Assembly: GCF_013377855.1 (NCBI RefSeq) | Contig: NZ_JABXYJ010000005.1 | Span: 362,073 to 426,072, forward strand | DNA: 64,000 nucleotides | Direction of reading: 5' to 3' | Origin: Cognatundibacterium oligocarboniphilum | GTDB taxonomy: Bacteria; Pseudomonadota; Gammaproteobacteria; Burkholderiales; Burkholderiaceae_D | Part shown: positions 1 to 11,663 of the stretch, in pieces | How positions within the stretch are numbered: the stretch's first letter is position 1 | How the letters are laid out: each line of letters starts with the position of its first letter | Notes under the pieces: generated by a model | The model's input: the letters and a program-made list of their open reading frames with translations, nothing else | The model's database searches: none | What the model was told of the DNA's origin: nothing | Made by a program: the position numbers and the translations under genes

Positions 1-1921
<1,921 letters not shown>

Positions 1922-1922
1922 A

Positions 1923-2798
1923 ATGAGAAAGATTAAAAAAGCCGTTTTTCCGGTCGCGGGTCTGGGGAGTCGGTTCTTGCCTGCCACGAAAGCGCAGCCA
2001 AAAGAAATGCTGCCGATCGTGGACAAGCCATTGATTCAGTATGCAGTGGAAGAAGCTGTCGAGGCTGGCATCACCGAGATGGTTTTTATCACCGGTCGTA
2101 ATAAACGCGCGATCGAAGATCATTTTGATAAAGCCTATGAACTGGAAAGCGAGCTGGAAGCAGCGGGCAAGGAAGCTCTGCTGGATCTGGTGCGGAACGT
2201 GATCCCTAAAAACATTAACTGCATTTATATCCGACAGCCTGCGGCTCTGGGGCTGGGGCACGCGGTGTTGTGCGCCCGGCCTGTGATTGGCGATGATCCT
2301 TTTGCGGTCCTGCTGGCGGACGATCTGATGGACGCCGACCCGGGACAACCATCCGTGATGGCACAAATGGCGCAGCAATACGAACAGGAGGGCGGCAGTA
2401 TTATCGCCGTGCAGGATGTACCGCGTGAATTTACCCGCCAGTACGGCATCGTCAGCGGCGCGCCTTACAAGGACCGTCTGGAACGTATGCAGGGTATTGT
2501 CGAAAAACCGATGCCGGATGTGGCGCCGTCCACGCTGGCGGTGGTCGGACGCTATATTTTATCCGGCCGGATTTTTTCCTATCTCGAAAATCTGGGCAAA
2601 GGTTCCGGAGGGGAAATTCAACTGACCGATGGTATTGCTGCCATGCTGAAAGATTTTCCGGTTTATGCTTATCGCCCATCTGCGACCCGTTATGATTGCG
2701 GTTCCAAGCTCGGGTATCTGAAGGCCAGTGTGGCTCTGGGCCTGAAGCACAAGGAAACCAGCGTTGAATTCGCTGAATTTCTGAAGAATATTAAATAA
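1923..2798 (+). CDS. galU: UTP-glucose-1-phosphate uridylyltransferase
   Basis: Makes UDP-glucose from UTP and glucose-1-phosphate for envelope polysaccharide synthesis. The 291-residue length is typical. The N-terminus carries the nucleotide-binding signature [16 protein letters not shown] followed by PKEMLP, and the later motifs VEKP and [12 protein letters not shown] are present. The start is one base after the ligA stop, and the upstream sequence CAGGAGCTGA supplies a ribosome binding site inside the end of ligA, so the two genes are probably translationally linked. A hairpin terminator follows. Confidence 0.97.
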   Translation: MRKIKKAVFPVAGLGSRFLPATKAQPKEMLPIVDKPLIQYAVEEAVEAGITEMVFITGRNKRAIEDHFDKAYELESELEAAGKEALLDLVRNVIPKNINCIYIRQPAALGLGHAVLCARPVIGDDPFAVLLADDLMDADPGQPSVMAQMAQQYEQEGGSIIAVQDVPREFTRQYGIVSGAPYKDRLERMQGIVEKPMPDVAPSTLAVVGRYILSGRIFSYLENLGKGSGGEIQLTDGIAAMLKDFPVYAYRPSATRYDCGSKLGYLKASVALGLKHKETSVEFAEFLKNIK

Positions 2799-2843
2799 GG
2801 TTTTATCCGGAATTGGGATCTGCCTGCTTTTAAAAATGCACTG

Positions 2844-2871
2844 ACGGCCTGAGTTTTCGGGCCGTTTTTTT
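2844..2871 (+). terminator. Rho-independent terminator after galU
   Basis: ACGGCC at 2844-2849 pairs with GGCCGT at 2860-2865, followed by a run of T. It ends the ligA-galU transcript and separates it from def. Confidence 0.85.
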
Positions 2872-2946
2872 ACGTATTATCAGGTTGTGCAGTGTATGCT
2901 GATGGTGTTGAGTTATCTGATTGTCGTGCCAGAAAAGGTGAGGTAA

Positions 2947-3480
2947 ATGATTCATCCAATTTTAAAAATGGGTGATCCGCGCTTGCTGCGGATTGCAGAA
3001 CCGGTCACCGAGTTCAATACCCCGGCCTTGCATGAGCTGATCAGCGATATGTTTGACACGATGCGGGCAGCCAATGGTGCAGGGCTGGCGGCGCCGCAAA
3101 TCGGGGTCAATCTGCGGCTGGTGATTTTTGGTTTTCAATCCAACTCCCGTTATCCGGATGCGCCGGTGGTGCCGGAAACGGTATTGATCAATCCGGTACT
3201 GACACCACTTTCGGATGCCACGGATGATGCGTGGGAAGGCTGTTTGTCCGTGCCGGGTATGCGGGGACTGGTGCCGCGCTGGTCTGCTCTGCATTATGCG
3301 GGCATGGATCAGTTCGGCAATCACTTGAGTCGCGAAGTGGATGGCTTTCACGCCCGGGTCGTGCAGCATGAATGCGATCATCTGGATGGCATTTTGTACC
3401 CGCGCCGCATCCGGGATCTGACTCAGTTCGGATTTACTGAAATCCTGTTTCCCGAATTAGATCCTGCCATGGACGACTGA
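2947..3480 (+). CDS. def: Peptide deformylase
   Basis: Removes the formyl group from the initiator methionine of new proteins. All three family motifs are present in the 177-residue product: [10 protein letters not shown] (residues 44-53), EGCLS with metal ligand Cys99, and the HExxH motif QHECDHLDG with His141, Glu142 and His145. The ribosome binding site GGTGAGG precedes the ATG. Betaproteobacteria often carry a second def beside fmt; this copy stands alone after galU and is convergent with the pseudouridine synthase gene, so it may be the accessory copy. Confidence 0.96.
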   Translation: MIHPILKMGDPRLLRIAEPVTEFNTPALHELISDMFDTMRAANGAGLAAPQIGVNLRLVIFGFQSNSRYPDAPVVPETVLINPVLTPLSDATDDAWEGCLSVPGMRGLVPRWSALHYAGMDQFGNHLSREVDGFHARVVQHECDHLDGILYPRRIRDLTQFGFTEILFPELDPAMDD

Positions 3481-3551
3481 GCATCTGATGCCGATTGCTC
3501 TTGCAATGCTTTGCTGTTCGATATGTATGAGCTTACTCAGTTGTCATTAAC

Positions 3552-3586
3552 CTTTAAAACATACCCCCTGGGAGTATGTTTTAAAG
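3552..3586. repeat. 13-bp perfect inverted repeat between convergent genes
   Basis: CTTTAAAACATAC (3552-3564) is exactly mirrored by GTATGTTTTAAAG (3574-3586) around a 9-base loop. It lies in the 166-base gap between def and the convergent pseudouridine synthase gene. A bidirectional terminator is possible, although no clear T-run follows on either strand. The core GGGAGTATGT recurs at about 3630. Confidence 0.7.
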
Positions 3587-3646
3587 ACTTTATTTAATGA
3601 GGAAGACAGGGCGGTTTTTCTGAAATCAGGGGGAGTATGTGTAAAA

Positions 3647-4393
3647 TTAAAATTCCTCATCATCCCGCAGATAACGCCATTGTCCTTCAGGTAATTTACC
3701 CAGTTTGACTTTGCCGATGCGGACGCGTTTGAGTCCGATGACTCTCAATCCTACCAGTTCGCACATGCGGCGGATCTGGCGTTTTTTTCCTTCCCGCAGA
3801 ATGAAGTTGAGCTGATCTTCGTTTTGCCAGGTCACTTTGGCCGGCAGCAGTTTTTTGCCGTCCAGGCTCAGTCCGTGATTTAAGCGACGCAGGTCGGCAT
3901 CCGGCAGGCGCCCTGGTTTGCTGTAGGCAACCCGTACCAGATATTCCTTCTCGACCGAAGTTGTTTCGCCTATCAGGTGTTTTGCGATACGTCCATCCTG
4001 CGTCAATACCAACAGGCCCACCGAGTCGATATCCAGACGACCGGCCGGCACCAGGCTGCGCAATTGGGTCGGGTGAAATACCGTCTGCACCTTGTCTTCC
4101 GGCCAGCGGTTTTCCGGTTTTACGAGTGCTATGGCTGGCGTATAGCCATCTTCCGCCTGACCACTGACATAGCCGACCGGCTTGTTGATCAATATGGTCA
4201 CACGCTTTGACTGCTCGGCCGCAGCCTGGCGCTCGACGCTGACGCGCTGATGTGGAAGCACCTTGCTACCCAGTTCGGCAACAATTTTTCCATCCACACG
4301 TACCCAGCCACGGGCAATCCACTCATCTGCCTCACGGCGGGAGCATAATCCGAGTTCGGACATGCGTTTTGAAAGTCGTACTAGTTCAGTCAT
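3647..4393 (-). CDS. RsuA/RluB/RluE/RluF-family rRNA pseudouridine synthase
   Basis: Converts a specific uridine of ribosomal RNA to pseudouridine. The 248-residue product has an N-terminal S4 RNA-binding domain (RLSKRMSELGLCSRREAD) followed by the catalytic domain with the GRLDIDS motif carrying the nucleophilic aspartate, then EKEYLV and GKKRQIRRMCE. The C-terminal GQWRYL resembles RluF, so a large-subunit uridine is the likely target, but family members cannot be separated by eye. It lies downstream of glnD with a terminator-like hairpin between them. Confidence 0.9.
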   Translation of the reverse strand: MTELVRLSKRMSELGLCSRREADEWIARGWVRVDGKIVAELGSKVLPHQRVSVERQAAAEQSKRVTILINKPVGYVSGQAEDGYTPAIALVKPENRWPEDKVQTVFHPTQLRSLVPAGRLDIDSVGLLVLTQDGRIAKHLIGETTSVEKEYLVRVAYSKPGRLPDADLRRLNHGLSLDGKKLLPAKVTWQNEDQLNFILREGKKRQIRRMCELVGLRVIGLKRVRIGKVKLGKLPEGQWRYLRDDEEF

Positions 4394-4399
4394 AAGAAA

Positions 4400-4428
4400 A
4401 TAAAAGCATCAGCGCCGGAAAGCGGCGC
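4400..4428 (-). terminator. Terminator-like hairpin after glnD
   Basis: On the minus strand GCGCCG pairs with CGGCGC around a 5-base loop (plus-strand positions 4412-4428), followed by the T-rich stretch TGATGCTTTTATTTTC. It probably separates glnD from the pseudouridine synthase gene, although the T tract is interrupted. Confidence 0.5.
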
Positions 4429-4461
4429 CGGGGTGACGATAAAGTTGAAATGATGCGTTGT

Positions 4462-7017
4462 TTACCCCACGCGCAAAGCTTCCAGTAATTCGGTTTCAAA
4501 CTGGATTTGGGTTCTTGCACCTTGCAGGGCTGCACCATCAACGATGAAAACATCCTCCACACGTTCACCAAGGGTCATCACTTTGGCGGTATGCAGATTG
4601 ATTTTATATTTGGCCAGTACCATCGCAATCGCATACAGCAAGCCGTTTCTGTCGTTGGCAGAGATCGAGAGCAGATAATACTGACCTCTTTCATCGGGGC
4701 GCAAATCCACCGTCGGCACGATTGGGAAGCTGCGCGACATGCGCGACAGGCGTCCGCAGTTTGGAGGTGATAGTGGTGTCTGTTGCGCCAGAACCTCGCT
4801 CAGCTCATGTTCAATCAGATTGATGATGTCCCGGTACTGATTGGCGAATGTCGGCTCGGTCACCATGAATGTATCAAGCGCATAGCCATTTTTGGTGGTG
4901 TAAATTTTGGCATCCAGAATGCCGAAATTCTTGCCATCAAAATAGTTACAGATGCGTGCAAACAGATCCGGCTGGTCTTTCACGTAGACCGTAACTTGCA
5001 GACCCTCACCAATCGGTGCAAGACGACATTTGACGACCGGTGTCGGATGGCTGATCTTGTCATGCAGGACTCTTGTTTGCCAGGCGATGTCCGAGGCATC
5101 GTGACGCAGGAAGTAAGAGACATCCAGTTGTTCCCACAGGCGTTCATGGGCATCGGGGCTGATGCCGGCCAGCCGCAATGCTTTTAACGCTTCTTCCTGG
5201 CGATTTTTCAGTTCCCGGTCTTTGGAGGGCGCTTCACCGCCAAGCACTCTGAGCGTCATGCGGTATAAGTCTTCGAGCAACTTGCCTTTCCACGCATTCC
5301 AGACTTTTGGGCTCGTGCCGCGAATATCGGAAACTGTCAGCAGATACAAGGCAGTCAGGTGGCGTTCATCTTTCACCAGTGCGGCGAAATTTCTGACAAC
5401 ATCCGGGTCGGATAAATCCTGTTTTTGTGCCACATGCGACATGGTCAGATGATTTTTAACGAGAAATACCACTAGTTCGGTATTCGCTTTCGTCAAGCCG
5501 TGGTCATAGCAGAATTTTTTGGCGTCGGTCATACCGAGTACTGAATGATCGCCGCCGCGCCCTTTGGCGATATCATGAAATAATGCCGCAATATACAACA
5601 CCCAGGGCTGGTTGAAGTTTGCCATCAGTTGGCTGCAAAACGGGTATTCGTGCGCATGCTCTGCCATTGTGAAGCGGCGCAGGTTGCGCACAACCATCAG
5701 GATGTGTTGATCAACCGTGTAGGCATGAAACAGATCGTGCTGCATTTGCCCGATAATGCGGCGGAAATTAGGAAGATATCTTCCCAGAATGCTCATCTGG
5801 TTCATTCGACGCAGCGCATGGGTAATCCCTTGCGGCGACTGCAGTATTTGTAAAAACAGGGCACGGTTAAAAATATCGTGCCGGAATTCTGCATCCATCA
5901 GCAGGCGGGCATGCCACATGGCGCGCAGGGTTCGCGCTGTCATACCTTTCAATTCGCTATGCTTGGCAAGTACCAGAAATACCTCCAGCAAGGCTGAGGG
6001 CGCAGACTCGAATGTGTCGTCGCGCGCAATGTCAATAAAGCCATTCACTTCATTGAAATGTTCGTTGATTGGCCGCGGCACGGATGGCTGCGGAAACAAG
6101 ACCGCTTCAATATTTTGCAACAAAATCTGGTTCAGTTGGGTGACCGCTTTGGCTGCCCAGTAATAACGCTGCATCAGATATTCGCTGGCGCGGCGCGAAT
6201 CGGTAGTTTTGAAACCGTATGACTCGGCAATCGGAGTCTGCACATCAAAAATTAGGCGGTCTTCACGCCGGCCGGCATGGGCATGCAGGCGGATGCGGAT
6301 ATCTTTGAAAGCCCGTTCGTTACGCTTTAACTGACGTGCCTCGGTATCTGTAATCAATCCGCGGCCAGCCAGTTCAGCCCAGGAATTTCCCAGATTGGCT
6401 GCTTTTGCCACCCACAAAATAACCTGCAGATCGCGCAAACCACCGGGGCTTTCCTTGCAGTTAGGCTCCAGGCTGTAAGGGGTATCTTCGTATTTGACAT
6501 GGCGCTGCTGTAATTCGAGCAGCTTTTCCTGGAAAAATTTTTGCGGATTCATTGCTTCCGCATAGCGCTGCTGCAGTTCCCAGAATAATTTCCGGCTACC
6601 GGTGATTAGCCGGGCTTCCAGCAGGCTGGTCTGCACGGTGATATCTGCTGCTGATTCTTGCAGGCATTCATCTACCGTACGGATGCTGTGCCCGATATCA
6701 AGACCGATATCCCAGAATAGCTGCACCAGATTTTCCAGCTTGTCCCTCAGATCTGTATCCGGAGTCTGACTGAGCAGTATCAGAACATCGACATCCGAAT
6801 GCGGAAATAATTCTCCCCGGCCATAACCGCCGACAGCAATCAGAGAGCAGTCTTTAGGCATCTGAAAATGCTTCCAGATTTTATCCAGCGTGTGATCGAC
6901 ATTACGACACAGGTCATGCAACAGTTTTTCTGCTTTGCGACTGTCGCGGTAATTATCAATCACAGCAGTCTGTGCTTTTTTTATGTCTTCTTTGAAAGCT
7001 AGCGCCGGTGACAGCAT
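4462..7017 (-). CDS. glnD: [Protein-PII] uridylyltransferase / uridylyl-removing enzyme
   Basis: Nitrogen sensor that uridylylates PII when glutamine is low and removes UMP when it is high. The 851-residue length is normal. In order: the nucleotidyltransferase motif GGYGRGELFPHSDVDVLIL near residue 65, a GlnE-like linker, an HD domain (ALFHDIAKGRGGDHS) for the removing activity, and two C-terminal ACT domains that bind glutamine (VTVYVKDQPDLFARI and ISANDRNGLLYAI). Eleven bases separate it from map upstream, so map-glnD forms an operon. A substrate, GlnB with Tyr51, is encoded at 41964-42302 in this window. Confidence 0.97.
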   Translation of the reverse strand: MLSPALAFKEDIKKAQTAVIDNYRDSRKAEKLLHDLCRNVDHTLDKIWKHFQMPKDCSLIAVGGYGRGELFPHSDVDVLILLSQTPDTDLRDKLENLVQLFWDIGLDIGHSIRTVDECLQESAADITVQTSLLEARLITGSRKLFWELQQRYAEAMNPQKFFQEKLLELQQRHVKYEDTPYSLEPNCKESPGGLRDLQVILWVAKAANLGNSWAELAGRGLITDTEARQLKRNERAFKDIRIRLHAHAGRREDRLIFDVQTPIAESYGFKTTDSRRASEYLMQRYYWAAKAVTQLNQILLQNIEAVLFPQPSVPRPINEHFNEVNGFIDIARDDTFESAPSALLEVFLVLAKHSELKGMTARTLRAMWHARLLMDAEFRHDIFNRALFLQILQSPQGITHALRRMNQMSILGRYLPNFRRIIGQMQHDLFHAYTVDQHILMVVRNLRRFTMAEHAHEYPFCSQLMANFNQPWVLYIAALFHDIAKGRGGDHSVLGMTDAKKFCYDHGLTKANTELVVFLVKNHLTMSHVAQKQDLSDPDVVRNFAALVKDERHLTALYLLTVSDIRGTSPKVWNAWKGKLLEDLYRMTLRVLGGEAPSKDRELKNRQEEALKALRLAGISPDAHERLWEQLDVSYFLRHDASDIAWQTRVLHDKISHPTPVVKCRLAPIGEGLQVTVYVKDQPDLFARICNYFDGKNFGILDAKIYTTKNGYALDTFMVTEPTFANQYRDIINLIEHELSEVLAQQTPLSPPNCGRLSRMSRSFPIVPTVDLRPDERGQYYLLSISANDRNGLLYAIAMVLAKYKINLHTAKVMTLGERVEDVFIVDGAALQGARTQIQFETELLEALRVG

Positions 7018-7028
7018 TATTCTTTGCC

Positions 7029-7838
7029 TTATGCGAGCTTGATGAAATCAGGGATTGGTGGATAGCCTGCTGATAATGTCAGCACTTCAAAACCGGTTTC
7101 GGTGACCAGTACGGTATGTTCCCATTGGGCTGACAGGCTGCGGTCTTTGGTACGGATCGTCCAGCCGTCACCCATTTCGCGGATTTCACGACGTCCGGCG
7201 TTGATCATCGGTTCAACAGTGAAAATCATGCCAGCTTCCAGTTTTTCCATCGTACCGGGTTTTCCATAGTGCATGACTTGTGGTGCTTCGTGGAAAATTT
7301 TACCGATTCCATGGCCGCAAAATTCGCGCACGACGCTATAGCCTGCTTTTTCTGCGTGTTGTTGAATGACATAGCCGATATCGCCGAGATGAGCGCCCGG
7401 CTTGATTTTGGATATACCCAGCCACATACATTCATAGGTAATTTCACTCAGACGCTTGGTCATAATGGATGGTTCGCCGAGCAGAAACATTCTGCTGGTG
7501 TCACCGTGATAACCATTCTTGATAATTGTAATATCCAGATTCACCGAATCGCCGCTTTTCAGCACTCTGTCGCCAGGAATGCCGTGACAAATGACGTCAT
7601 TCACGGATGTGCAGATGGCTTTCGGGTAAGGGGTGTAGCCAGGTGGGCAATAATTCAGTGGAGCAGGGATACTGCCCTGCACATTGACCATGTATTCATG
7701 ACACAGGCGATCGAGTTCGCCAGTCGTTACGCCGACTTGTACAAATGGAGTGATGTAGTCGAGGACTTCGGAGGCCAGGCGGCCGGCAATACGCATTCCT
7801 GCAATATCTTCTGCGGTTTTGATTGAGATGGATTCCAT
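7029..7838 (-). CDS. map: Methionine aminopeptidase, type I
   Basis: Removes the N-terminal methionine from nascent proteins. The 269-residue product has the type I pita-bread fold without an N-terminal zinc-finger extension. Metal-ligand regions are visible: SVNLDITIIKNGYHGDTSRM with two aspartates, GHGIGKIFHEAP with the histidine, FTVEPMIN and the C-terminal WEHTVLVTETG. It is divergent from rpsB, the classic map/rpsB arrangement of proteobacteria, and is followed closely by glnD. Confidence 0.97.
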   Translation of the reverse strand: MESISIKTAEDIAGMRIAGRLASEVLDYITPFVQVGVTTGELDRLCHEYMVNVQGSIPAPLNYCPPGYTPYPKAICTSVNDVICHGIPGDRVLKSGDSVNLDITIIKNGYHGDTSRMFLLGEPSIMTKRLSEITYECMWLGISKIKPGAHLGDIGYVIQQHAEKAGYSVVREFCGHGIGKIFHEAPQVMHYGKPGTMEKLEAGMIFTVEPMINAGRREIREMGDGWTIRTKDRSLSAQWEHTVLVTETGFEVLTLSAGYPPIPDFIKLA

Positions 7839-8153
7839 TTTTGTTTCTTTTATTTTAACTATTTGGGCTATAGAATGGGCTGCGTGCCCGCAGATGTTGG
7901 TGCGGGCTACTCGAGCTGAGGCACATAAAGCTGGAATTATAGTCGAGGAACCGTACTCTTGCCTGTGGCGTCCTACTTCCGACTTGAGAAAATATCGGAA
8001 TTTATAGTAGAATAGATGGTTAGCTTGTGGTTGATGCTTAATTTGCTCAAGTTAATTTATTTTTTATTAATCGAATCCGGTCGAAAAGGGTGTCTGACTG
8101 AAATTAATCAGGAAGATCACTGGCTGGATTCAAGACCTAACCCTGGAGTTATT
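7839..8153. promoter_or_regulatory. map/rpsB divergent control region with likely rpsB promoter
   Basis: This 315-base gap has no convincing gene. A sigma70-like promoter for rpsB is visible: TTGAGA at 7984-7989, an 18-base spacer and TAGAAT at 8008-8013, giving an rpsB leader of about 135 bases. A 7-bp hairpin (GCCCGCA 7886-7892 with TGCGGGC 7901-7907) lies nearer map. Leaders of rpsB are often bound by S2 itself in proteobacteria; whether that structure exists here was not tested. TGGAGTT just before 8154 is the rpsB ribosome binding site. Confidence 0.55.
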
Positions 8154-8900
8154 ATGTCTGTAACAATGCGTGAAATGCTGGAAGCTGGTGTGCACTTTGG
8201 TCACCAAACCCGTTTTTGGAATCCAAAAATGGCACCGTTCATTTTCGGTCACCGCAACAAGATTCATATCGTTAACCTGGAAAAGACATTGTCTATGTAC
8301 CAGGAGGCGATGAAGTATATTCGTCAGCTGTCTGCTAATCGTGGCACAGTTCTGCTGGTTGGCACTAAGCGTCAGTCTCGCGATATCATCGCTGCTGAAG
8401 CGCAACGCGCTGGCATGCCATTCGTTGATCAGCGCTGGTTGGGCGGCATGCTGACCAACTTCAAAACAGTCAAAACATCGATCAAGCGTCTGAAAGAGAT
8501 GGAGGTGGCAATCGAAGACGGTTCCGTTGAAAAATTGTCCAAAAAAGAAGCGTTGATGTTCCAACGTGAAATGATCAAGCTGCAAAAATCCATCGGCGGC
8601 ATCAAGGATATGGGTGGTATTCCTGATGCAATCTTCGTGGTTGACGTTGGCTATCACAAAGGTGCGATCACTGAAGCTGCCAAACTGGGTATTCCCGTAA
8701 TCGGCGTGGTTGATACTAACCACTCCCCGGAAGGCGTCACTTATGTTATCCCTGGTAACGATGACTCTTCCAAAGCGATTGCTCTGTATGCACGCGGTGT
8801 TGCAGATGCGATTCTGGAAGGTCGCGCAAATGCGGTCAATGAAGTTCTGGAAGCGGTAAAGCCTGGCTCTGACGAATTTGTGGAAGTTGAGCAAGCGTAA
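8154..8900 (+). CDS. rpsB: 30S ribosomal protein S2
   Basis: Small-subunit ribosomal protein binding near the head-body junction. The 248-residue product begins [25 protein letters not shown], shown here only to identify the start region; [14 protein letters not shown] and [10 protein letters not shown] follow. The start at 8154 was chosen because the upstream in-frame ATGs would add residues without family homology and CCTGGAGTT lies just before it. First gene of the rpsB-tsf-pyrH-frr cluster. Confidence 0.97.
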   Translation: MSVTMREMLEAGVHFGHQTRFWNPKMAPFIFGHRNKIHIVNLEKTLSMYQEAMKYIRQLSANRGTVLLVGTKRQSRDIIAAEAQRAGMPFVDQRWLGGMLTNFKTVKTSIKRLKEMEVAIEDGSVEKLSKKEALMFQREMIKLQKSIGGIKDMGGIPDAIFVVDVGYHKGAITEAAKLGIPVIGVVDTNHSPEGVTYVIPGNDDSSKAIALYARGVADAILEGRANAVNEVLEAVKPGSDEFVEVEQA

Positions 8901-8918
8901 TCTTGTTGAAGTAACTCA

Positions 8919-8979
8919 CCCGGCTTGCTGACGTGAGCCGGGAATGAAAAATGGGGCAACTGTGGTCGCCCTTTTTTTT
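8919..8979 (+). terminator. rpsB-tsf intergenic hairpins and attenuator-type terminator
   Basis: CCCGGCT (8919-8925) pairs with AGCCGGG (8936-8942). A second, weaker stem GGGC (8954-8957) with GCCC (8968-8971) is followed by a run of eight T. The 5' arm also allows CTCAC (8915-8919) to pair with GTGAG (8933-8937), which excludes the first stem. A partial terminator here would lower tsf relative to rpsB, as is known for E. coli. Confidence 0.6.
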
Positions 8980-9031
8980 AAACTAAATTTGATGATCGGT
9001 GCCTGAGGCACTACTGAATTAGGAGAATGAC

Positions 9032-9913
9032 ATGGCAGCGATTACAGCAGCAATGGTTGGCGCGTTGCGCGCAAAGACGGATGCGCCAATGATGGAGTGC
9101 AAAAAAGCTTTGACGGAAGCGGATGGTGATATGGACCGTGCGGAAGAGATTCTGCGTGTGAAACTGGGTAGCAAGGCATCTAAAGCTTCTTCCCGTATTA
9201 CTGCAGAAGGCGTGGTTGCTTCTCATATAGCTGGTAATGTTGGCGCGCTGATCGAGGTTAATTGCGAAACCGATTTTGTGACCAAGAACGATGATTTCAT
9301 CGCTTTGGCTAACGCCTGTGCAAAGCTGGTTGCTGAACACAATCCGACTGATGTCGCTGCTTTGGGTGCATTGCCACTCGAAGGTAAGACGGTTGAAGAA
9401 GTGCGTTCCGCACTGGTCGGCAAGATTGGTGAAAATATGTCTTTCCGCCGTTTTGCCCGTTTCGAAACACCGGCAAAACTGACATCTTATCTGCACGGCA
9501 CACGTATTGGCGTGATCGTGGAGTTTGATGGTGCCGATGAGCAGGTCGGTAAAGATGTGGCAATGCATATCGCAGCGATGAAGCCAGTTTCCCTGTCTAC
9601 AGAACAGGTTCCTGCAGAACTGATCGAAAAAGAGCGCTCTGTTGCTGAGCAGAAAGCAGCTGAATCTGGTAAGCCAGCTGATATCGCAGCGAAGATGGTT
9701 GAAGGTTCTGTGCAAAAATTCCTGAAGGAAGTTTCCTTACTGAATCAACCTTTCGTGAAAAACGATAAACAGACTGTTGAGCAGATGCTGAAAGCATGCA
9801 ATACATCTGTTAAGGCGTTCACGATGTTTGTTGTTGGCGAAGGCATCGAAAAGAAAGTGGATGATTTCGCAGCAGAAGTGGCAGCTCAGGTGGCTGCAGC
9901 AAAACAAGCGTAA
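9032..9913 (+). CDS. tsf: Translation elongation factor Ts
   Basis: Exchanges GDP for GTP on EF-Tu. The 293-residue length is typical of betaproteobacteria. Signatures: an N-terminal UBA-like domain with [16 protein letters not shown], then [18 protein letters not shown], the conserved core contacting EF-Tu. TTAGGAGAATGAC is a strong ribosome binding site. A strong terminator follows. Confidence 0.98.
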   Translation: MAAITAAMVGALRAKTDAPMMECKKALTEADGDMDRAEEILRVKLGSKASKASSRITAEGVVASHIAGNVGALIEVNCETDFVTKNDDFIALANACAKLVAEHNPTDVAALGALPLEGKTVEEVRSALVGKIGENMSFRRFARFETPAKLTSYLHGTRIGVIVEFDGADEQVGKDVAMHIAAMKPVSLSTEQVPAELIEKERSVAEQKAAESGKPADIAAKMVEGSVQKFLKEVSLLNQPFVKNDKQTVEQMLKACNTSVKAFTMFVVGEGIEKKVDDFAAEVAAQVAAAKQA

Positions 9914-9928
9914 TCAGGCGTAACAGAA

Positions 9929-9953
9929 AACGGGCCGAAAGGCCCGTTTTTTT
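9929..9953 (+). terminator. Rho-independent terminator after tsf
   Basis: AACGGGCC (9929-9936) and GGCCCGTT (9941-9948) form a perfect 8-bp stem with a GAAA tetraloop, followed by a T run. pyrH therefore probably has its own promoter in the next 120 bases. Confidence 0.93.
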
Positions 9954-10071
9954 AAGGTGTTTGCCAGACAGCCGGGAATGAAGTTTTATTCGATTTGTGT
10001 AATTGGTGCGATTACACAGATCAAATGATTTTTTGTTTTACTAATTTTAATTTTCCAGAAGGAGTCCTGTC

Positions 10072-10788
10072 ATGACAAAACCTGCTTACAAGCGTGTGCT
10101 CTTGAAGCTCTCTGGCGAAGCCTTGATGGGCGATGATCCATTTGGTATTAACCGTGCCACGATTGAGCGTATGGTTGCGGATGTGGCTGAGATATCCCGC
10201 CTGGGTGTTGAGTTGGCCATTGTGATCGGTGGCGGTAATATATTCCGCGGCGTTGCTCCCGGAGCTCAGGGCATGGATCGCGCAACTGCAGATTATATGG
10301 GAATGTTGGCAACCGTCATGAATTCGCTGGCTCTGGCGGACGCCATGCGCCAGGTTGGCATCACTGCCCGTGTGATGTCGGCAATCGGCATTGAGCAGGT
10401 TGTTGAACCGTATGTTCGCCCTAAGGCGCTGCAATATTTGGAAGAGGGGAAGGTGGTTGTGTTTGCTGCAGGAACGGGAAATCCTTTCTTTACGACTGAT
10501 ACGGCAGCTGCATTGCGCGGCTCTGAAATCGGCGCTGAAATTGTGCTCAAAGCGACTAAGGTGGATGGGGTCTATACGGCAGATCCGAAAAAAGATCCGA
10601 ATGCGACCCGCTTTAGCACAATCTCTTTTGATGAGGCTATTTCCCGTCACTTACAGGTAATGGATGCAACTGCGTTTGCCTTGTGCAGGGATCAGAAGCT
10701 GCCAATCAAAGTATTCTCAATCGTGAAGCCGGGTGCGCTGAAGAATGTCATCATGGGGGCAGACGAAGGAACCTTAGTCCACGTATAA
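10072..10788 (+). CDS. pyrH: UMP kinase
   Basis: Phosphorylates UMP to UDP, an essential pyrimidine step. The 238-residue product is an amino-acid-kinase-fold enzyme: [13 protein letters not shown] at the N-terminus, [10 protein letters not shown], the UMP-binding [15 protein letters not shown], and [25 protein letters not shown] gives a strong ribosome binding site. Followed by frr as in most proteobacteria. Confidence 0.98.
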   Translation: MTKPAYKRVLLKLSGEALMGDDPFGINRATIERMVADVAEISRLGVELAIVIGGGNIFRGVAPGAQGMDRATADYMGMLATVMNSLALADAMRQVGITARVMSAIGIEQVVEPYVRPKALQYLEEGKVVVFAAGTGNPFFTTDTAAALRGSEIGAEIVLKATKVDGVYTADPKKDPNATRFSTISFDEAISRHLQVMDATAFALCRDQKLPIKVFSIVKPGALKNVIMGADEGTLVHV

Positions 10789-10871
10789 TGCAGCCTCTCT
10801 GATTGGATGAGTTGATTTTGATAAGATTTTTTTGCGCATAGAATGCCCGAAATGATGTATAGGAGGACAGT

Positions 10872-11432
10872 ATGACCGTAGCAGAAATTAAAAAAAACAG
10901 TGATCAGCGTATGCAGAAGTCAATTGAGACTCTGAAGGCTGATCTGGCAAAAGTCCGGACAGGCCGCGCGCACACCGGAATTCTGGATCATGTCATGGTG
11001 GATTATTACGGTTCACCAACCAATCTGAGTCAGGTGGCAAACCTGACTTTGATTGATGCACGCACCATCGGCGTGCAGCCTTGGGAAAAAAAGATGTTGA
11101 ACGTCATTGAGAAAGCGATCCGTGATTCCGATCTTGGTCTCAATCCGTCCAGTCAGGGAGATATGATTCGTGTTCCTACGCCGCCGCTGACTGAGGAGCG
11201 CCGTAAAGAAATGGTGAAGCTGGTCAAGACCGAGGGCGAGGGCGCCAAGATTGCTATCCGTAATATTCGTCGCGATGCCAATGAGTCGCTGAAGAAAATG
11301 TTGAAGGATAAAGAGTGTTCTGAAGATGATGAGCGCCGCGCGCAGGATGATATCCAGAAATTGACCGACAAATTTGTTGCCGAAGTTGATAAATTGCTGG
11401 CTGAGAAAGAAAAAGAAGTATTGACGGTATAA
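10872..11432 (+). CDS. frr: Ribosome recycling factor
   Basis: Splits post-termination ribosomes together with EF-G. The 186-residue length is standard. Motifs: [47 protein letters not shown] and the helical C-terminus with [20 protein letters not shown] is a near-perfect ribosome binding site. In related genomes uppS normally comes next; here a terminator does. Confidence 0.98.
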   Translation: MTVAEIKKNSDQRMQKSIETLKADLAKVRTGRAHTGILDHVMVDYYGSPTNLSQVANLTLIDARTIGVQPWEKKMLNVIEKAIRDSDLGLNPSSQGDMIRVPTPPLTEERRKEMVKLVKTEGEGAKIAIRNIRRDANESLKKMLKDKECSEDDERRAQDDIQKLTDKFVAEVDKLLAEKEKEVLTV

Positions 11433-11484
11433 GCCCTTTGATACCGTATCGCTTCATGAGTCAGGCAATCAGAAATAAAAAACA

Positions 11485-11539
11485 ACCGTTCCTGTCCGCA
11501 CATGTTTTCAGCATGGCGGGTACGAACGGTGATTTTTTG
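11485..11539 (+). terminator. Terminator after frr at the expected uppS position
   Basis: ACCGTTC (11485-11491) pairs with GAACGGT (11524-11530). Inner complementary pieces CCGC/GCGG and CATG/CATG extend the stem, and ATTTTTTG follows. It uncouples frr from cdsA. Confidence 0.82.
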
Positions 11540-11610
11540 TCGGCTGGCTGGTCACAGGGATTTAAGCTTATTTTTTAGTGTCATCATATTGGTGGATTGT
11601 TGATTTTTAA

Positions 11611-11663
11611 TCCCGGAATGCCGGGAGTCGGGTTTTCTACCCTGTCCCGGAAAATAATTTTTT
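11611..11663 (+). promoter_or_regulatory. cdsA leader with mutually exclusive hairpins (possible attenuator)
   Basis: TCCCGG (11611-11616) can pair with CCGGGA (11621-11626) around AATG. The same CCGGGA can instead pair with a second TCCCGG (11645-11650), enclosing GGG/CCC, after which AAAATAATTTTTTG follows directly. This is the layout of an antiterminator/terminator pair just upstream of cdsA. No ligand or regulator is suggested by the sequence. Confidence 0.4.

Noticed and set aside
8016..8153. In-frame N-terminal extension of rpsB starting at 8016.
   Set aside because: The extra 46 residues have no S2 homology, and the ATG at 8154 has a better ribosome binding site.
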